From CBFCZU01 sp965602635 (GTDB lineage Bacteria; Planctomycetota; Phycisphaerae; SM23-33), in assembly GCA_965602635.1 (NCBI GenBank), contig CBFCZU010000110.1, positions 1 through 13,968 on the forward strand: a stretch of 13,968 nt of DNA, given 5' to 3'. Both the position numbers and the translations under genes were made by a program. Below, one piece after another: positions 1 through 5,273 of the stretch. The notes beneath the pieces were generated by a model that saw only the letters and a list, made by a program, of their open reading frames with translations, did no database searches and had not been told where the DNA came from. Each line of letters opens with the position of its first letter. Position 1 is the first letter of the stretch.

Positions 1-38
1 GAACGAAGAGGGGAAATGGGTTCCGAGCGGGACCCTAA

Positions 39-114
39 AGCCCGGTCTTGAGCAAGGGGGCTGAAGGCCCCCGAGCGAAAGGCCGGGGCTCTCCGACCTC
101 CGACCTTCGACCTC
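39..114. repeat. Nested hairpin followed by a 7-nt tandem repeat
   Basis: An outer pair (AGCCCGG at 39-45 with CCGGGGCT at 83-90, one bulge) encloses a compact hairpin: GGGGGC at 56-61 pairs with GCCCCC at 67-72 around a 5-nt loop. Directly after it, the heptamer CGACCTY occurs three times in a row (94-100, 101-107, 108-114). Nothing here looks coding. It is probably repetitive intergenic DNA; a regulatory or terminator role for a gene to the left of the window cannot be excluded. Confidence 0.45.
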
Positions 115-166
115 TCATATTCTGTTGTCAAACACTCCGGGAGGCGCGCACGTAAGGCGCGCCCCT

Positions 167-361
167 CCACCCTTACCGTGCGCGGAAGCCTTTGCGCGCG
201 CAAACGTGTTGCCATAGAGGGGTCCCTTGCCATAACTCCCGGCCGGGCCGGCGGCCGAAAATTTCATTTTCCCCCGATTTCGCCGGGAGGGGGGGGTAGC
301 GATTGCGCGCGCAAACGTGTTGCCATCACAGCCTCGCAGGGATGCATGGGATGCAAGGGAT
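167..361. repeat. 195-bp dispersed element, copy A
   Basis: This stretch matches 2315-2509 over its whole length with a constant offset of 2148 and no gaps that I can see. Inside it a 24-nt unit beginning with the palindrome TTGCGCGCGCAA occurs twice (192-215 and 303-326). Between the two units lie an inverted repeat (CTCCCGGC near 236 with GCCGGGAG near 286) and a small hairpin GAAAAT-TTC-ATTTTC. There is no transposase and no convincing ORF; short open frames through it are by-products of the repeat. The architecture (direct repeats outside, inverted repeats inside) suggests a non-autonomous mobile or REP-like element. The identity of the family is unknown to me. Confidence 0.75.
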
Positions 362-426
362 AGCTGGTTATGAAGCAGAGCCCTGTGAATCGCCTGCATC
401 CCCCCCCTGCTTCGCGTGCGACTCCT

Positions 427-463
427 GGCCAAAGCCCACCGATAGCGATCGGTGGGATTGGCC
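427..463. repeat. Long two-part palindromic hairpin
   Basis: CCCACCGAT (435-443) pairs perfectly with ATCGGTGGG (448-456) around the tetraloop AGCG. Outside this, GGCCAA (427-432) pairs with TTGGCC (458-463), leaving only a 2-nt versus 1-nt internal bulge. With 15 base pairs in 37 nt this is among the strongest hairpins in the window. It has no U-tract on either strand, so it resembles a REP-type palindrome more than an intrinsic terminator. Confidence 0.6.
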
Positions 464-483
464 TGTAGCGCCCCTCCTGCTGA

Positions 484-524
484 GCCCCAACGGGGCGGCG
501 GAGACGGCACCGACCCTTGCCGTC
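484..524. repeat. Two adjacent small hairpins
   Basis: GCCCC (484-488) pairs with GGGGC (492-496) around a 3-nt loop. Shortly after, GACGGCA (503-509) pairs with TGCCGTC (518-524) around an 8-nt loop. With the hairpin at 427-463 they form a cluster of palindromes in non-coding DNA. Function unknown; most likely part of the same repeat mosaic. Confidence 0.4.
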
Positions 525-554
525 CGCCTCCGGGCGCGGTAGAATCGCATCCAC

Positions 555-674
555 GATAAAACGGGGCGGGGGACATCATTTCCAGCCCCCGGCGGGAATC
601 GCCGTAGCCGCCACGCCTAAGGAAACGGAGGGAGCCAAGGCATGGGTAACGAGGCTAGGTTTCCCCGTTTATTC
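555..674. repeat. 120-bp segment bounded by imperfect inverted repeats
   Basis: GATAAAACGGGG at 555-566 is mirrored by CCCCGTTTATTC at 663-674 (10 of 12 positions). Inside, CGGGGG (567-572) can pair with CCCCCG (586-591). Read on the minus strand, the inner stem is followed by CCCCGTTTTATC, so this end could also serve as a terminator about 130 nt behind the toxin-like gene. It could be a MITE-like remnant, a bidirectional terminator, or both. Confidence 0.35.
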
Positions 675-721
675 TCCCCAAGCTTCCCCATCATGCCCCG
701 TCTTGCCTCCGGCAACCGACA

Positions 722-1108
722 TCAGTCAATCAAGCCCTGGGCCAGGAGGATCTCTTCACATTCATTGGCCATGAGATTGGCCCGTTCGTTCGCCCCCGCA
801 AGAATGCGGTCGAGAAGCGGCTCCGACACTGACGCGACTTGCCTGATTCTGCGGGTGTCCAAGGCGTCTAATAGTTCGGCCTCGCTCGCCGACCTCGCCC
901 TCTGATAATCAACACACGTATCGTGATCGACATTCTCGTGATCGTGTGCGTAGATTACGCAGGCCTCATCCACGCCATCGTCGCGCGTAGTCCATGGCAC
1001 AAGGACGATGCTTTGGGAGTTGTCCTCGGGACGGGAAAGTACAACGTGCATGTGCTCAGAACCGCCCAAGCCAGAGGGTATCCATAACACAGCCCCCTGT
1101 TTGAGCAT
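722..1108 (-). CDS. Putative MazF/PemK-like toxin partnered with a Panacea antitoxin
   Basis: A 128-residue protein whose ATG (1106-1108) overlaps the TAA of the upstream gene as TAATG, which implies translational coupling. The first 72 residues resemble a small SH3-barrel protein: GAVLWIPSG (5-13), HMHVVLSRP (19-27), a hydrophobic strand IVLVPWTT (34-41), then HDHENVDH (55-62) and YQRAR (68-72). This order recalls uncharacterised MazF/PemK-like proteins with a GDHPF-type motif. The remainder is helical and may contact the antitoxin or a target. Position downstream of a Panacea gene is the usual antitoxin-first order, which supports a toxin role, probably acting in the cytoplasm on RNA or translation. 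I do not see an established catalytic residue, so the activity is inferred. It could instead be a non-toxic accessory protein. Confidence 0.6.
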   Translation of the reverse strand: MLKQGAVLWIPSGLGGSEHMHVVLSRPEDNSQSIVLVPWTTRDDGVDEACVIYAHDHENVDHDTCVDYQRARSASEAELLDALDTRRIRQVASVSEPLLDRILAGANERANLMANECEEILLAQGLID

Positions 1109-1710
1109 TATTGGCGGCGGCCGAGCGCCTGCGCAAAAGCGCGATCCTCTCTCCCCCGCCGCGTCGCAGCCCGAAGCTTCTTGCTCGCCTTGCCGGCCTC
1201 TAAGATGTCGCTTACAGGAATTGTCTCGGACGACTTGCCCGGCTCATGCTTTTCCCACTCGGGCAGATCATGTGTGTCGTTGGAGGTTTCCCATCGGTCT
1301 TTGCCCTGAAACCGCTGGGCCGCAGCGGCCAGCTTTGCCATCTCATAGCGAGAAAGCGCGCTGACCCCTGGATTGCGTTTCAGGACCAGCCGCCAATCGC
1401 TGGCTGGTTCGAAGTACTCCGACCAATCTTCCGCCACCTGTTGCTTGCCAATGGCATCGGCAATCACGCTGAGCGCCGGGCCATAAGGCATGGCGCACGT
1501 GCGATCGCCCGTCAAGGGGCAGCCGGTCTCGATCAAGCACTCCCGCTCCGCCACGTACAGCAACTTAATGATCTTCAGGTACGCGTCGGCATCAACGCCG
1601 CCCTGCCCCATCAGGTACGCGACTGCCTGGATCGCCTTGCGCTTGTTCAAGTCGAACACGGTAATGGCCCCGGGGATGGCTCCCAACCCGTCCTTTCTGT
1701 CCATCGGCAT
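1108..1710 (-). CDS. Panacea-domain (DUF4065) antitoxin-like protein
   Basis: A 200-residue protein. Residues about 20-110 carry the Panacea signature: AIQAVAYL (26-33), KIIKLLYVAER (46-56), PLTGD (65-69) and MPYGP (74-78). Panacea domains are known antitoxin modules (SocA-like) that neutralise unrelated toxins encoded next to them. The C-terminal 60 residues are basic and probably partly disordered. It is the first gene of a two-gene operon, ending TAATG into the toxin-like gene. The start at 1710 has AAGG 7 nt upstream; a second ATG at 1704 is equally possible, because a perfect TATAAT overlaps the first ATG. AT content appears slightly higher than in neighbouring genes, in keeping with horizontal transfer. 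Family assignment is firm; antitoxin function is inferred from family and context. Confidence 0.82.
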   Translation of the reverse strand: MPMDRKDGLGAIPGAITVFDLNKRKAIQAVAYLMGQGGVDADAYLKIIKLLYVAERECLIETGCPLTGDRTCAMPYGPALSVIADAIGKQQVAEDWSEYFEPASDWRLVLKRNPGVSALSRYEMAKLAAAAQRFQGKDRWETSNDTHDLPEWEKHEPGKSSETIPVSDILEAGKASKKLRAATRRGREDRAFAQALGRRQ

Positions 1711-1735
1711 TATACCTTATGCGGCATCGTCTCAA
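1709..1735 (-). promoter_or_regulatory. Candidate sigma-70-type promoter of the toxin-antitoxin operon
   Basis: On the minus strand, TTGAGA (1735-1730) and TATAAT (1714-1709) are separated by 15 nt. The -10 box is a perfect consensus, the -35 box matches 5 of 6 positions, and the spacer is slightly short. The predicted transcription start (about 1702) falls at the second ATG of the antitoxin gene, suggesting a leaderless or nearly leaderless message starting there. Prediction only. Confidence 0.35.
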
Positions 1736-1739
1736 TCAC

Positions 1740-1870
1740 CTTTTTTCAGTCAAATTGACGGGTGCCATACTCACCGCCAACATCCCCAGGGCTCAGTGCG
1801 CGGCGTCGGCTCTCAGGCCAGCCTTCGTGTAACAAAGGTAACAAAGGGGTCAGGAGTGCTCTGTAGAAGG
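1740..1870. other. Non-coding segment with REP/RAYT-like sequence
   Basis: No ORF is convincing here. The stretch near 1835-1860 contains a repeated ACAAAGG followed by GGGGTCAGGAGT, a style of sequence I associate with REP elements mobilised by Y1-type (RAYT) transposases. The match is from memory and not verified. No transposase gene is present in the window. Confidence 0.2.
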
Positions 1871-1909
1871 CCCTAGTATTTTGCTTAGAAAGGACTTGCG
1901 CCAGGTGCC

Positions 1910-1932
1910 GTGGCCGCGGCGTTTGCGGCCAC
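1910..1932. repeat. Perfect 8-bp hairpin
   Basis: GTGGCCGC (1910-1917) pairs with GCGGCCAC (1925-1932) around a 7-nt loop. It sits between the toxin-antitoxin promoter region and the end of the PHP-tail fragment. No U-tract follows on either strand. Confidence 0.45.
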
Positions 1933-1945
1933 GCTGCGCCCCATG

Positions 1946-1965
1946 AGGGCGGGGTTTGGCGCCCT
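1946..1965 (-). repeat. Hairpin just behind PHP-tail fragment 1
   Basis: AGGGCG (1946-1951) pairs with CGCCCT (1960-1965) around an 8-nt loop. The stem overlaps the fragment's stop codon. The same hairpin with the same flanks occurs at 5024-5043 behind the second fragment but not behind the full-length gene. It may be the terminator, or the recombination boundary, of the shared source copy. Confidence 0.5.
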
Positions 1966-2318
1966 AACCCCTGGCCGCGGGCGCGCCCGCTGGCCGCCAG
2001 AGGCGGTCGTCGGGCAGGGCGAGGCGGTCGAAGACCTCCCAGGCCAGGTGGATGTCCGCCAGGTTATCGACGTCGTGGGCGTCGGAGCCGAGGGCGAACG
2101 CCACCCCCTCGTCGGCCAGGATGGCAAGGTAGTCCACGTACGCCGACAGGTAGCCGGCAGGGCGGTTGGCCAGGTTCGCGCAGGCGTTGATCTCGATGGC
2201 GGTGTTCGTCGCGACGGCCACCTGACCCAGCTCGCGCGTCAGCGGATCGGGCACCACCCGGACCGACTCGAAGGCCGGGAAGCCCTTGTTGCGGAACTCG
2301 CCGCCGCTGAACCACCAC
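1964..2318 (-). pseudogene. PHP-domain gene tail, fragment 1
   Basis: This segment aligns without gaps (offset 6118) with 8082-8436, the last ~116 codons of the full-length PHP gene, ending in a TAG. The frame is open and protein differences are few (for example T to A just before FALGSDAHD, and changes in the last dozen residues), so the copying is recent. It retains the GSDAHD metal-ligand motif and EINACANL but lacks the HxH, TDH, VE and HPWW-upstream parts, so it cannot form a PHP barrel. Upstream the frame meets a TAA inside the 195-bp element, and only an internal GTG (2257) could start translation. Non-functional as an enzyme. Confidence 0.85.
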
Positions 2319-2509
2319 CCTTACCGTGCGCGGAAGCCTTTGCGCGCGCAAACGTGTTGCCATCCGGGACCCCCTTGCCATAACTCCTGGCCGCCCCGGC
2401 GGCCGAAAATTTCATTTTCCCGCGATTTCGCCGGGAGGGGGGGGTAGAGATTGCGCGCGCAAACGTATCACGGCAACAGCCTCGCAGGAATTCAGGAGAT
2501 GCACGGGAT
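2315..2509. repeat. 195-bp dispersed element, copy B
   Basis: Second copy of the element at 167-361, same orientation, no gaps. It keeps both palindromic units, but the second (2451-2466) diverges after TTGCGCGCGCAAACGT. The internal hairpin GAAAAT-TTC-ATTTTC and the run of G before the second unit are preserved. Its left edge overlaps the broken edge of PHP-tail fragment 1 by 4 nt (CCAC, 2315-2318), so the gene fragment ends exactly where the element begins. Confidence 0.75.
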
Positions 2510-2530
2510 TTGGGTTGGGCGCGGGGTAGG

Positions 2531-2628
2531 GTGGGCAGGTTCCGCCGGACTTGTCACGGCGTAGCGCCAGCGTTCCCGGACTCGTCACGGCGTAGCTCTA
2601 GCGAAGCCGGAAGGCGGGTTCTGCCCAC
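2531..2628. repeat. Repeat unit with inverted ends and an internal direct repeat
   Basis: GTGGGCAG...CCGCC at 2531-2545 is mirrored by GGCGGG..CTGCCCAC ending at 2628 (8 + 5 matched positions around 3 mismatches). Between them a 26-nt direct repeat occurs twice (2547-2572 and 2578-2603, about 23 of 26 identical), with the shared core GTCACGGCGTAGC. Non-coding, REP/MITE-like, placed just upstream of an ECF sigma gene. Confidence 0.55.
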
Positions 2629-2730
2629 GGGCTACGACTACGACTCGCTGACTCCATCATTGGCACGGGAATGACACTCCCACCGAGAATTCTCGAAAAA
2701 CCTGTGGACGATTCCCCCTCTCGTGCAACT

Positions 2731-3294
2731 ATGGGTGCGATGGCCATCGAAGGCGGAGCAACTGACGCCGAGCTGGTCCGGTCCGTCCTGGACGGCGACC
2801 GGGCCGCGTTCGGGGAGCTGTACGACCGGTACGCCCGATTCGTCCGGGCGATCTGTTACGACACGACGCGGAACGTTCCGGACGCCAGGGACATGGCGCA
2901 GGAAGCCTTCCTGCGGGCATACCGCGGCCTGGGCGATTTGCGCCGGCCGGACCGCTTCGCCGCCTGGCTGACTGCGATCGCCCGAACGCTTTGCCGCCAA
3001 TGGTGTCGCAGCCGGTCCAGGGAGATGTCCCGCCGGCGGGACGTAGAACCGGCCGAGATGGAAGCCCCGGCGTCCGATCCCGCCAACAACGGGCTGGCGC
3101 CGCTGCACCGGGCCTTGATGGCCCTGCCGGAAAGGGAACGCCTCGCCGTCCAGGCGTTCTACCTGCTGGACCAGTCCCGCGACCAGGCCCGGGCGGCACT
3201 GAACCTGTCCCGGTCGGGCCTGTACCGCCTGCTGCAACGGGCCCGGGGGCGACTCAAACGCCTCCTGGCCGAGGACCGGGAGGACCTGACATGA
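2731..3294 (+). CDS. ECF-type RNA polymerase sigma factor (module 1)
   Basis: A 187-residue extracytoplasmic-function sigma factor directing RNA polymerase to a stress or envelope regulon. Region 2 spans roughly residues 15-90 (GDRAAFGELYDRY, then DMAQEAFLRAYRGL and RFAAWLTAIART). Region 4 spans about 125-182 (ALPERERLAVQAFYL, then the helix-turn-helix SRSGLYRLLQRARGRL). The family is typically 160-200 residues. An in-frame ATG exists at 2671, but the 20 codons before 2731 have a much lower share of G/C at third positions than the rest, so 2731 or 2740 is the better start; no clear Shine-Dalgarno decides it. The stop overlaps the next ATG (ATGA at 3291-3294), coupling it to its anti-sigma partner. 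Confidence 0.92.
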   Translation: MGAMAIEGGATDAELVRSVLDGDRAAFGELYDRYARFVRAICYDTTRNVPDARDMAQEAFLRAYRGLGDLRRPDRFAAWLTAIARTLCRQWCRSRSREMSRRRDVEPAEMEAPASDPANNGLAPLHRALMALPERERLAVQAFYLLDQSRDQARAALNLSRSGLYRLLQRARGRLKRLLAEDREDLT

Positions 3295-4976
3295 ACGACC
3301 AACTGAAAGACGACCTGCCGGGGCTTTACAGGCCCCTGGGCAGGGATCACGGGCGGCAGAAGGCGCAGCTGATGGCCTTGCTGCCAGAGGCCGCGCCGGA
3401 GCCAACCCGTTCCCCATGGCGCCGCGCCGCCCGCCTGATGACCGGAGATAACACTATGACCATGAAACGAAGACTCCTGAAACTCAGCCCCGCCGCCGCG
3501 GCCGTCGCCGCTGTCGTGGTTGGGGTCTGGATGCTAACCTCCCCCGGCGGGCTCGAATCCGCCTACGCCGAACTGACCGAAGCCGTCAACAAGACCCGGG
3601 CCGCCGAGTGGGTGCATTTCAAAGGCAAGCACATGGGTAAGGAGGCGGAGGGCTGGATCTCCGTCAGCCCCATCCGGCAGGCAGTGAAGTCCGCCGACCG
3701 CATCGACTACCTAGACGGGTCGAAGCTGACCCGTTCGGTCTACACCCGCGCGGACGGGACGTTAAGGGTCGAGCCGCTGCCCCCAGAGGCCAGGGCCGCG
3801 CTAAAGAAGCTCGGGCAGAAGACGTTCCTGGGCGTCGTGCTCGCCCACTTCGACGACATGAAGGCCAAGGAAGGCGGGAAGCTGACCAGGCGAACGGAGA
3901 AGGTCGGGGGCAAGACCTACACCCTCTTCACGGTGGAGAACAAGAATCGCGAGGAGACCATGACGCTTCGGGTCGATACCGCCACCAAACGGGTGGTCAC
4001 AATGATGGGCAAAGGCGGCACCTGGAAAGAGCCCATGAAGATCGACCTGGACTATCCTCAAACCGGCCCCGCCGACATCTACGCCCTGGGCGTTCCGCGC
4101 GACACCAAGGTCGTGGGCAGCAAGATCCCCAAGGCCGTCCGAACCTTGGATGACAAGGTCCGCGCAGCCCGCGAGGCGTTCGCGCCGTCCTACTACGCGA
4201 TCATCTGCACCTCCGCCCAGCGTGAAGACCGGTGGGTTCCGGAATCCGTCCGGGTGGTCTACAAGAGCGATGACCGATTCCGCATCGAGGAGTACGGGTA
4301 TGTGCCGGGTGGCATCGGCAAGGACGTGCCGGTCGATGGGATGGCCGAGATGGAGAAGTGGCTCGAGGGCCGGCCGGTGCACCGCGTCAGCTTTATCGAC
4401 GGGCTGAACACGTCCATCGGAACCGTCGTCAGGCTCGCGCCCGACGGCAAGCTCGTCCGCAGGGACAACGCCGGCGTGCTGGAGAAGACCGTCGAGCTGC
4501 TGAGCTGGGGCATCTCCGTAGCCCCCGAGGCCGTTCGCCTGGCCCCGAAGGAGCTCGGCGACGGCCAGGTGCGGTTTGGCCTGGAGCGTACGTGGCAGGG
4601 GCGTGTCCACAAAGGTAAGGTCCGCAACTACCCCGGCCGGGAGCGGGTGTACTACAACTCGTTCTACCAGCAAGTCATCGACCTACAGGAGTTGCTCTGG
4701 GACGCCAAGGCCGAGTGGCAGAGGGACAAGGCCTGGCTAAAGAGCGTCAAGGACCCCGCCGCCGTCAGGCACCGCGTCCATTGCGTGACCAAGACCGTCC
4801 AATACGGCAGGACGCCGGGCGGCCGACGGTACGCCAGGAAGATCGAACGAAGCTGGCCCGGCGCCCGGCGGTCCAAGTCGAGGATTGTCGTCCACCTGGA
4901 CACGAAGCGACGACACATCCCCGACACGCTGCTGGACCCCAAGAGCGTCACGCCTGAGCTGTTCAAGGCGCGATAG
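3291..4976 (+). CDS. Membrane anti-sigma factor with large LolA-like extracytoplasmic region
   Basis: A 561-residue protein whose ATG overlaps the sigma factor's TGA, so the pair is translationally coupled. Residues 1-55 are a short cytoplasmic part that should bind the sigma factor; 66-83 form one membrane segment (PAAAAVAAVVVGVWMLT); 90-561 lie outside. The exterior begins AYAELTEAVNKTRAAEWVHF and contains MTLRVDTATKRVVTMM, a pattern typical of LolA/LolB/RseB-fold sensors in planctomycete anti-sigma genes. A weaker second unit ends in LDPKSVTPELF. There is no zinc anti-sigma HxxxCxxC motif. Open sequence continues upstream of 3291, but the overlap and the start of the MNDQLKDDLPGLY consensus argue for 3291. 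An internal ATG (3456) with GGAG 8 nt upstream could give a shorter form. Ligand unknown. Confidence 0.8.
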   Translation: MNDQLKDDLPGLYRPLGRDHGRQKAQLMALLPEAAPEPTRSPWRRAARLMTGDNTMTMKRRLLKLSPAAAAVAAVVVGVWMLTSPGGLESAYAELTEAVNKTRAAEWVHFKGKHMGKEAEGWISVSPIRQAVKSADRIDYLDGSKLTRSVYTRADGTLRVEPLPPEARAALKKLGQKTFLGVVLAHFDDMKAKEGGKLTRRTEKVGGKTYTLFTVENKNREETMTLRVDTATKRVVTMMGKGGTWKEPMKIDLDYPQTGPADIYALGVPRDTKVVGSKIPKAVRTLDDKVRAAREAFAPSYYAIICTSAQREDRWVPESVRVVYKSDDRFRIEEYGYVPGGIGKDVPVDGMAEMEKWLEGRPVHRVSFIDGLNTSIGTVVRLAPDGKLVRRDNAGVLEKTVELLSWGISVAPEAVRLAPKELGDGQVRFGLERTWQGRVHKGKVRNYPGRERVYYNSFYQQVIDLQELLWDAKAEWQRDKAWLKSVKDPAAVRHRVHCVTKTVQYGRTPGGRRYARKIERSWPGARRSKSRIVVHLDTKRRHIPDTLLDPKSVTPELFKAR

Positions 4977-5023
4977 CCCTTCACCGCTCGACCGCCTACG
5001 CGCCGCCCGCGCCCGGCCCCCTG

Positions 5024-5043
5024 AGGGCGGGGTTTGGCGCCCT
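5024..5043 (-). repeat. Hairpin just behind PHP-tail fragment 2
   Basis: AGGGCG (5024-5029) pairs with CGCCCT (5038-5043) around an 8-nt loop, identical to 1946-1965. Together with the flanking TG it shows that fragments 1 and 2 share sequence beyond the stop codon that the full-length copy does not have. Confidence 0.5.
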
Positions 5044-5242
5044 AACCCCTGGCTGCGGGCTCGCCCCCCGGGCGCCAGAGGCGATCGTCGGGCAGGGCGA
5101 GGCGGTCGAAGACCTCCCAGGCCAGGTGGATGTCCGCCAGGTTATCGACGTCGTGGGCGTCGGAGCCGAGGGCGAACGCCACCCCCTCGTCGGCCAGGAT
5201 GGCAAGGTAGTCCACGTACGCCGAGAGATACCCGGCGGGGCG
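5042..5242 (-). pseudogene. PHP-domain gene tail, fragment 2
   Basis: This matches 1964-2164 with a constant offset (3078) and, less closely, 8082-8282. It covers the last ~67 codons of the PHP gene, including the GSDAHD motif, and ends in TAG at 5042. It shares several bases with fragment 1 against the full-length gene (for example CGTCGGGC for CGTCCGGC, and GCCACCCC for GTCACACC), so both fragments descend from a sister copy. Homology stops at about 5242, next to a REP-like palindrome. Too short to encode an enzyme. It lies in the convergent gap between the two sigma/anti-sigma modules. Confidence 0.82.
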
Positions 5243-5244
5243 AG

Positions 5245-5273
5245 GCTGTAGGCTAGCGCCGCGGCCCTACGGC
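5245..5273. repeat. REP-like palindrome at the end of the DUF4097-like gene
   Basis: GCTGTAGG (5245-5252) pairs with CCTACGGC (5266-5273), with one G-U-type position, around a 13-nt loop rich in GC. The sequence resembles intergenic palindromes common in planctomycete-type genomes (from memory). It overlaps the last seven codons of the gene ending at 5253 and directly follows PHP-tail fragment 2. It could also act as a bidirectional terminator between the convergent modules. Confidence 0.4.

Noticed and set aside
192..326. CRISPR array
   Set aside because: Only two repeat units per element, the internal spacing is itself conserved between the two copies, and no cas genes are present.
178..363. 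Small ORFs repeating the peptide CARKRVAI in both 195-bp elements
   Set aside because: The peptide comes from the repeated palindromic DNA unit in non-coding sequence; there is no ribosome-binding site or constraint, and the second unit in copy B breaks the motif.
1964..2257. Functional short PHP protein from the internal GTG at 2257
   Set aside because: It would lack the HxH, TDH and other N-terminal ligands and cannot form the barrel; treated as a gene fragment.
2661..2676. Second sigma-54 promoter upstream of the module 1 sigma gene
   Set aside because: TGGCACG is present, but the -12 position reads TGAC rather than TTGC, losing the invariant GC.
2991..3290. A 100-residue N-terminal extension of the anti-sigma protein
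   Set aside because: It lies within the sigma gene in another frame. The ATGA overlap at 3291 and the conserved-looking MNDQLKDDLPGLY start mark the true N-terminus.
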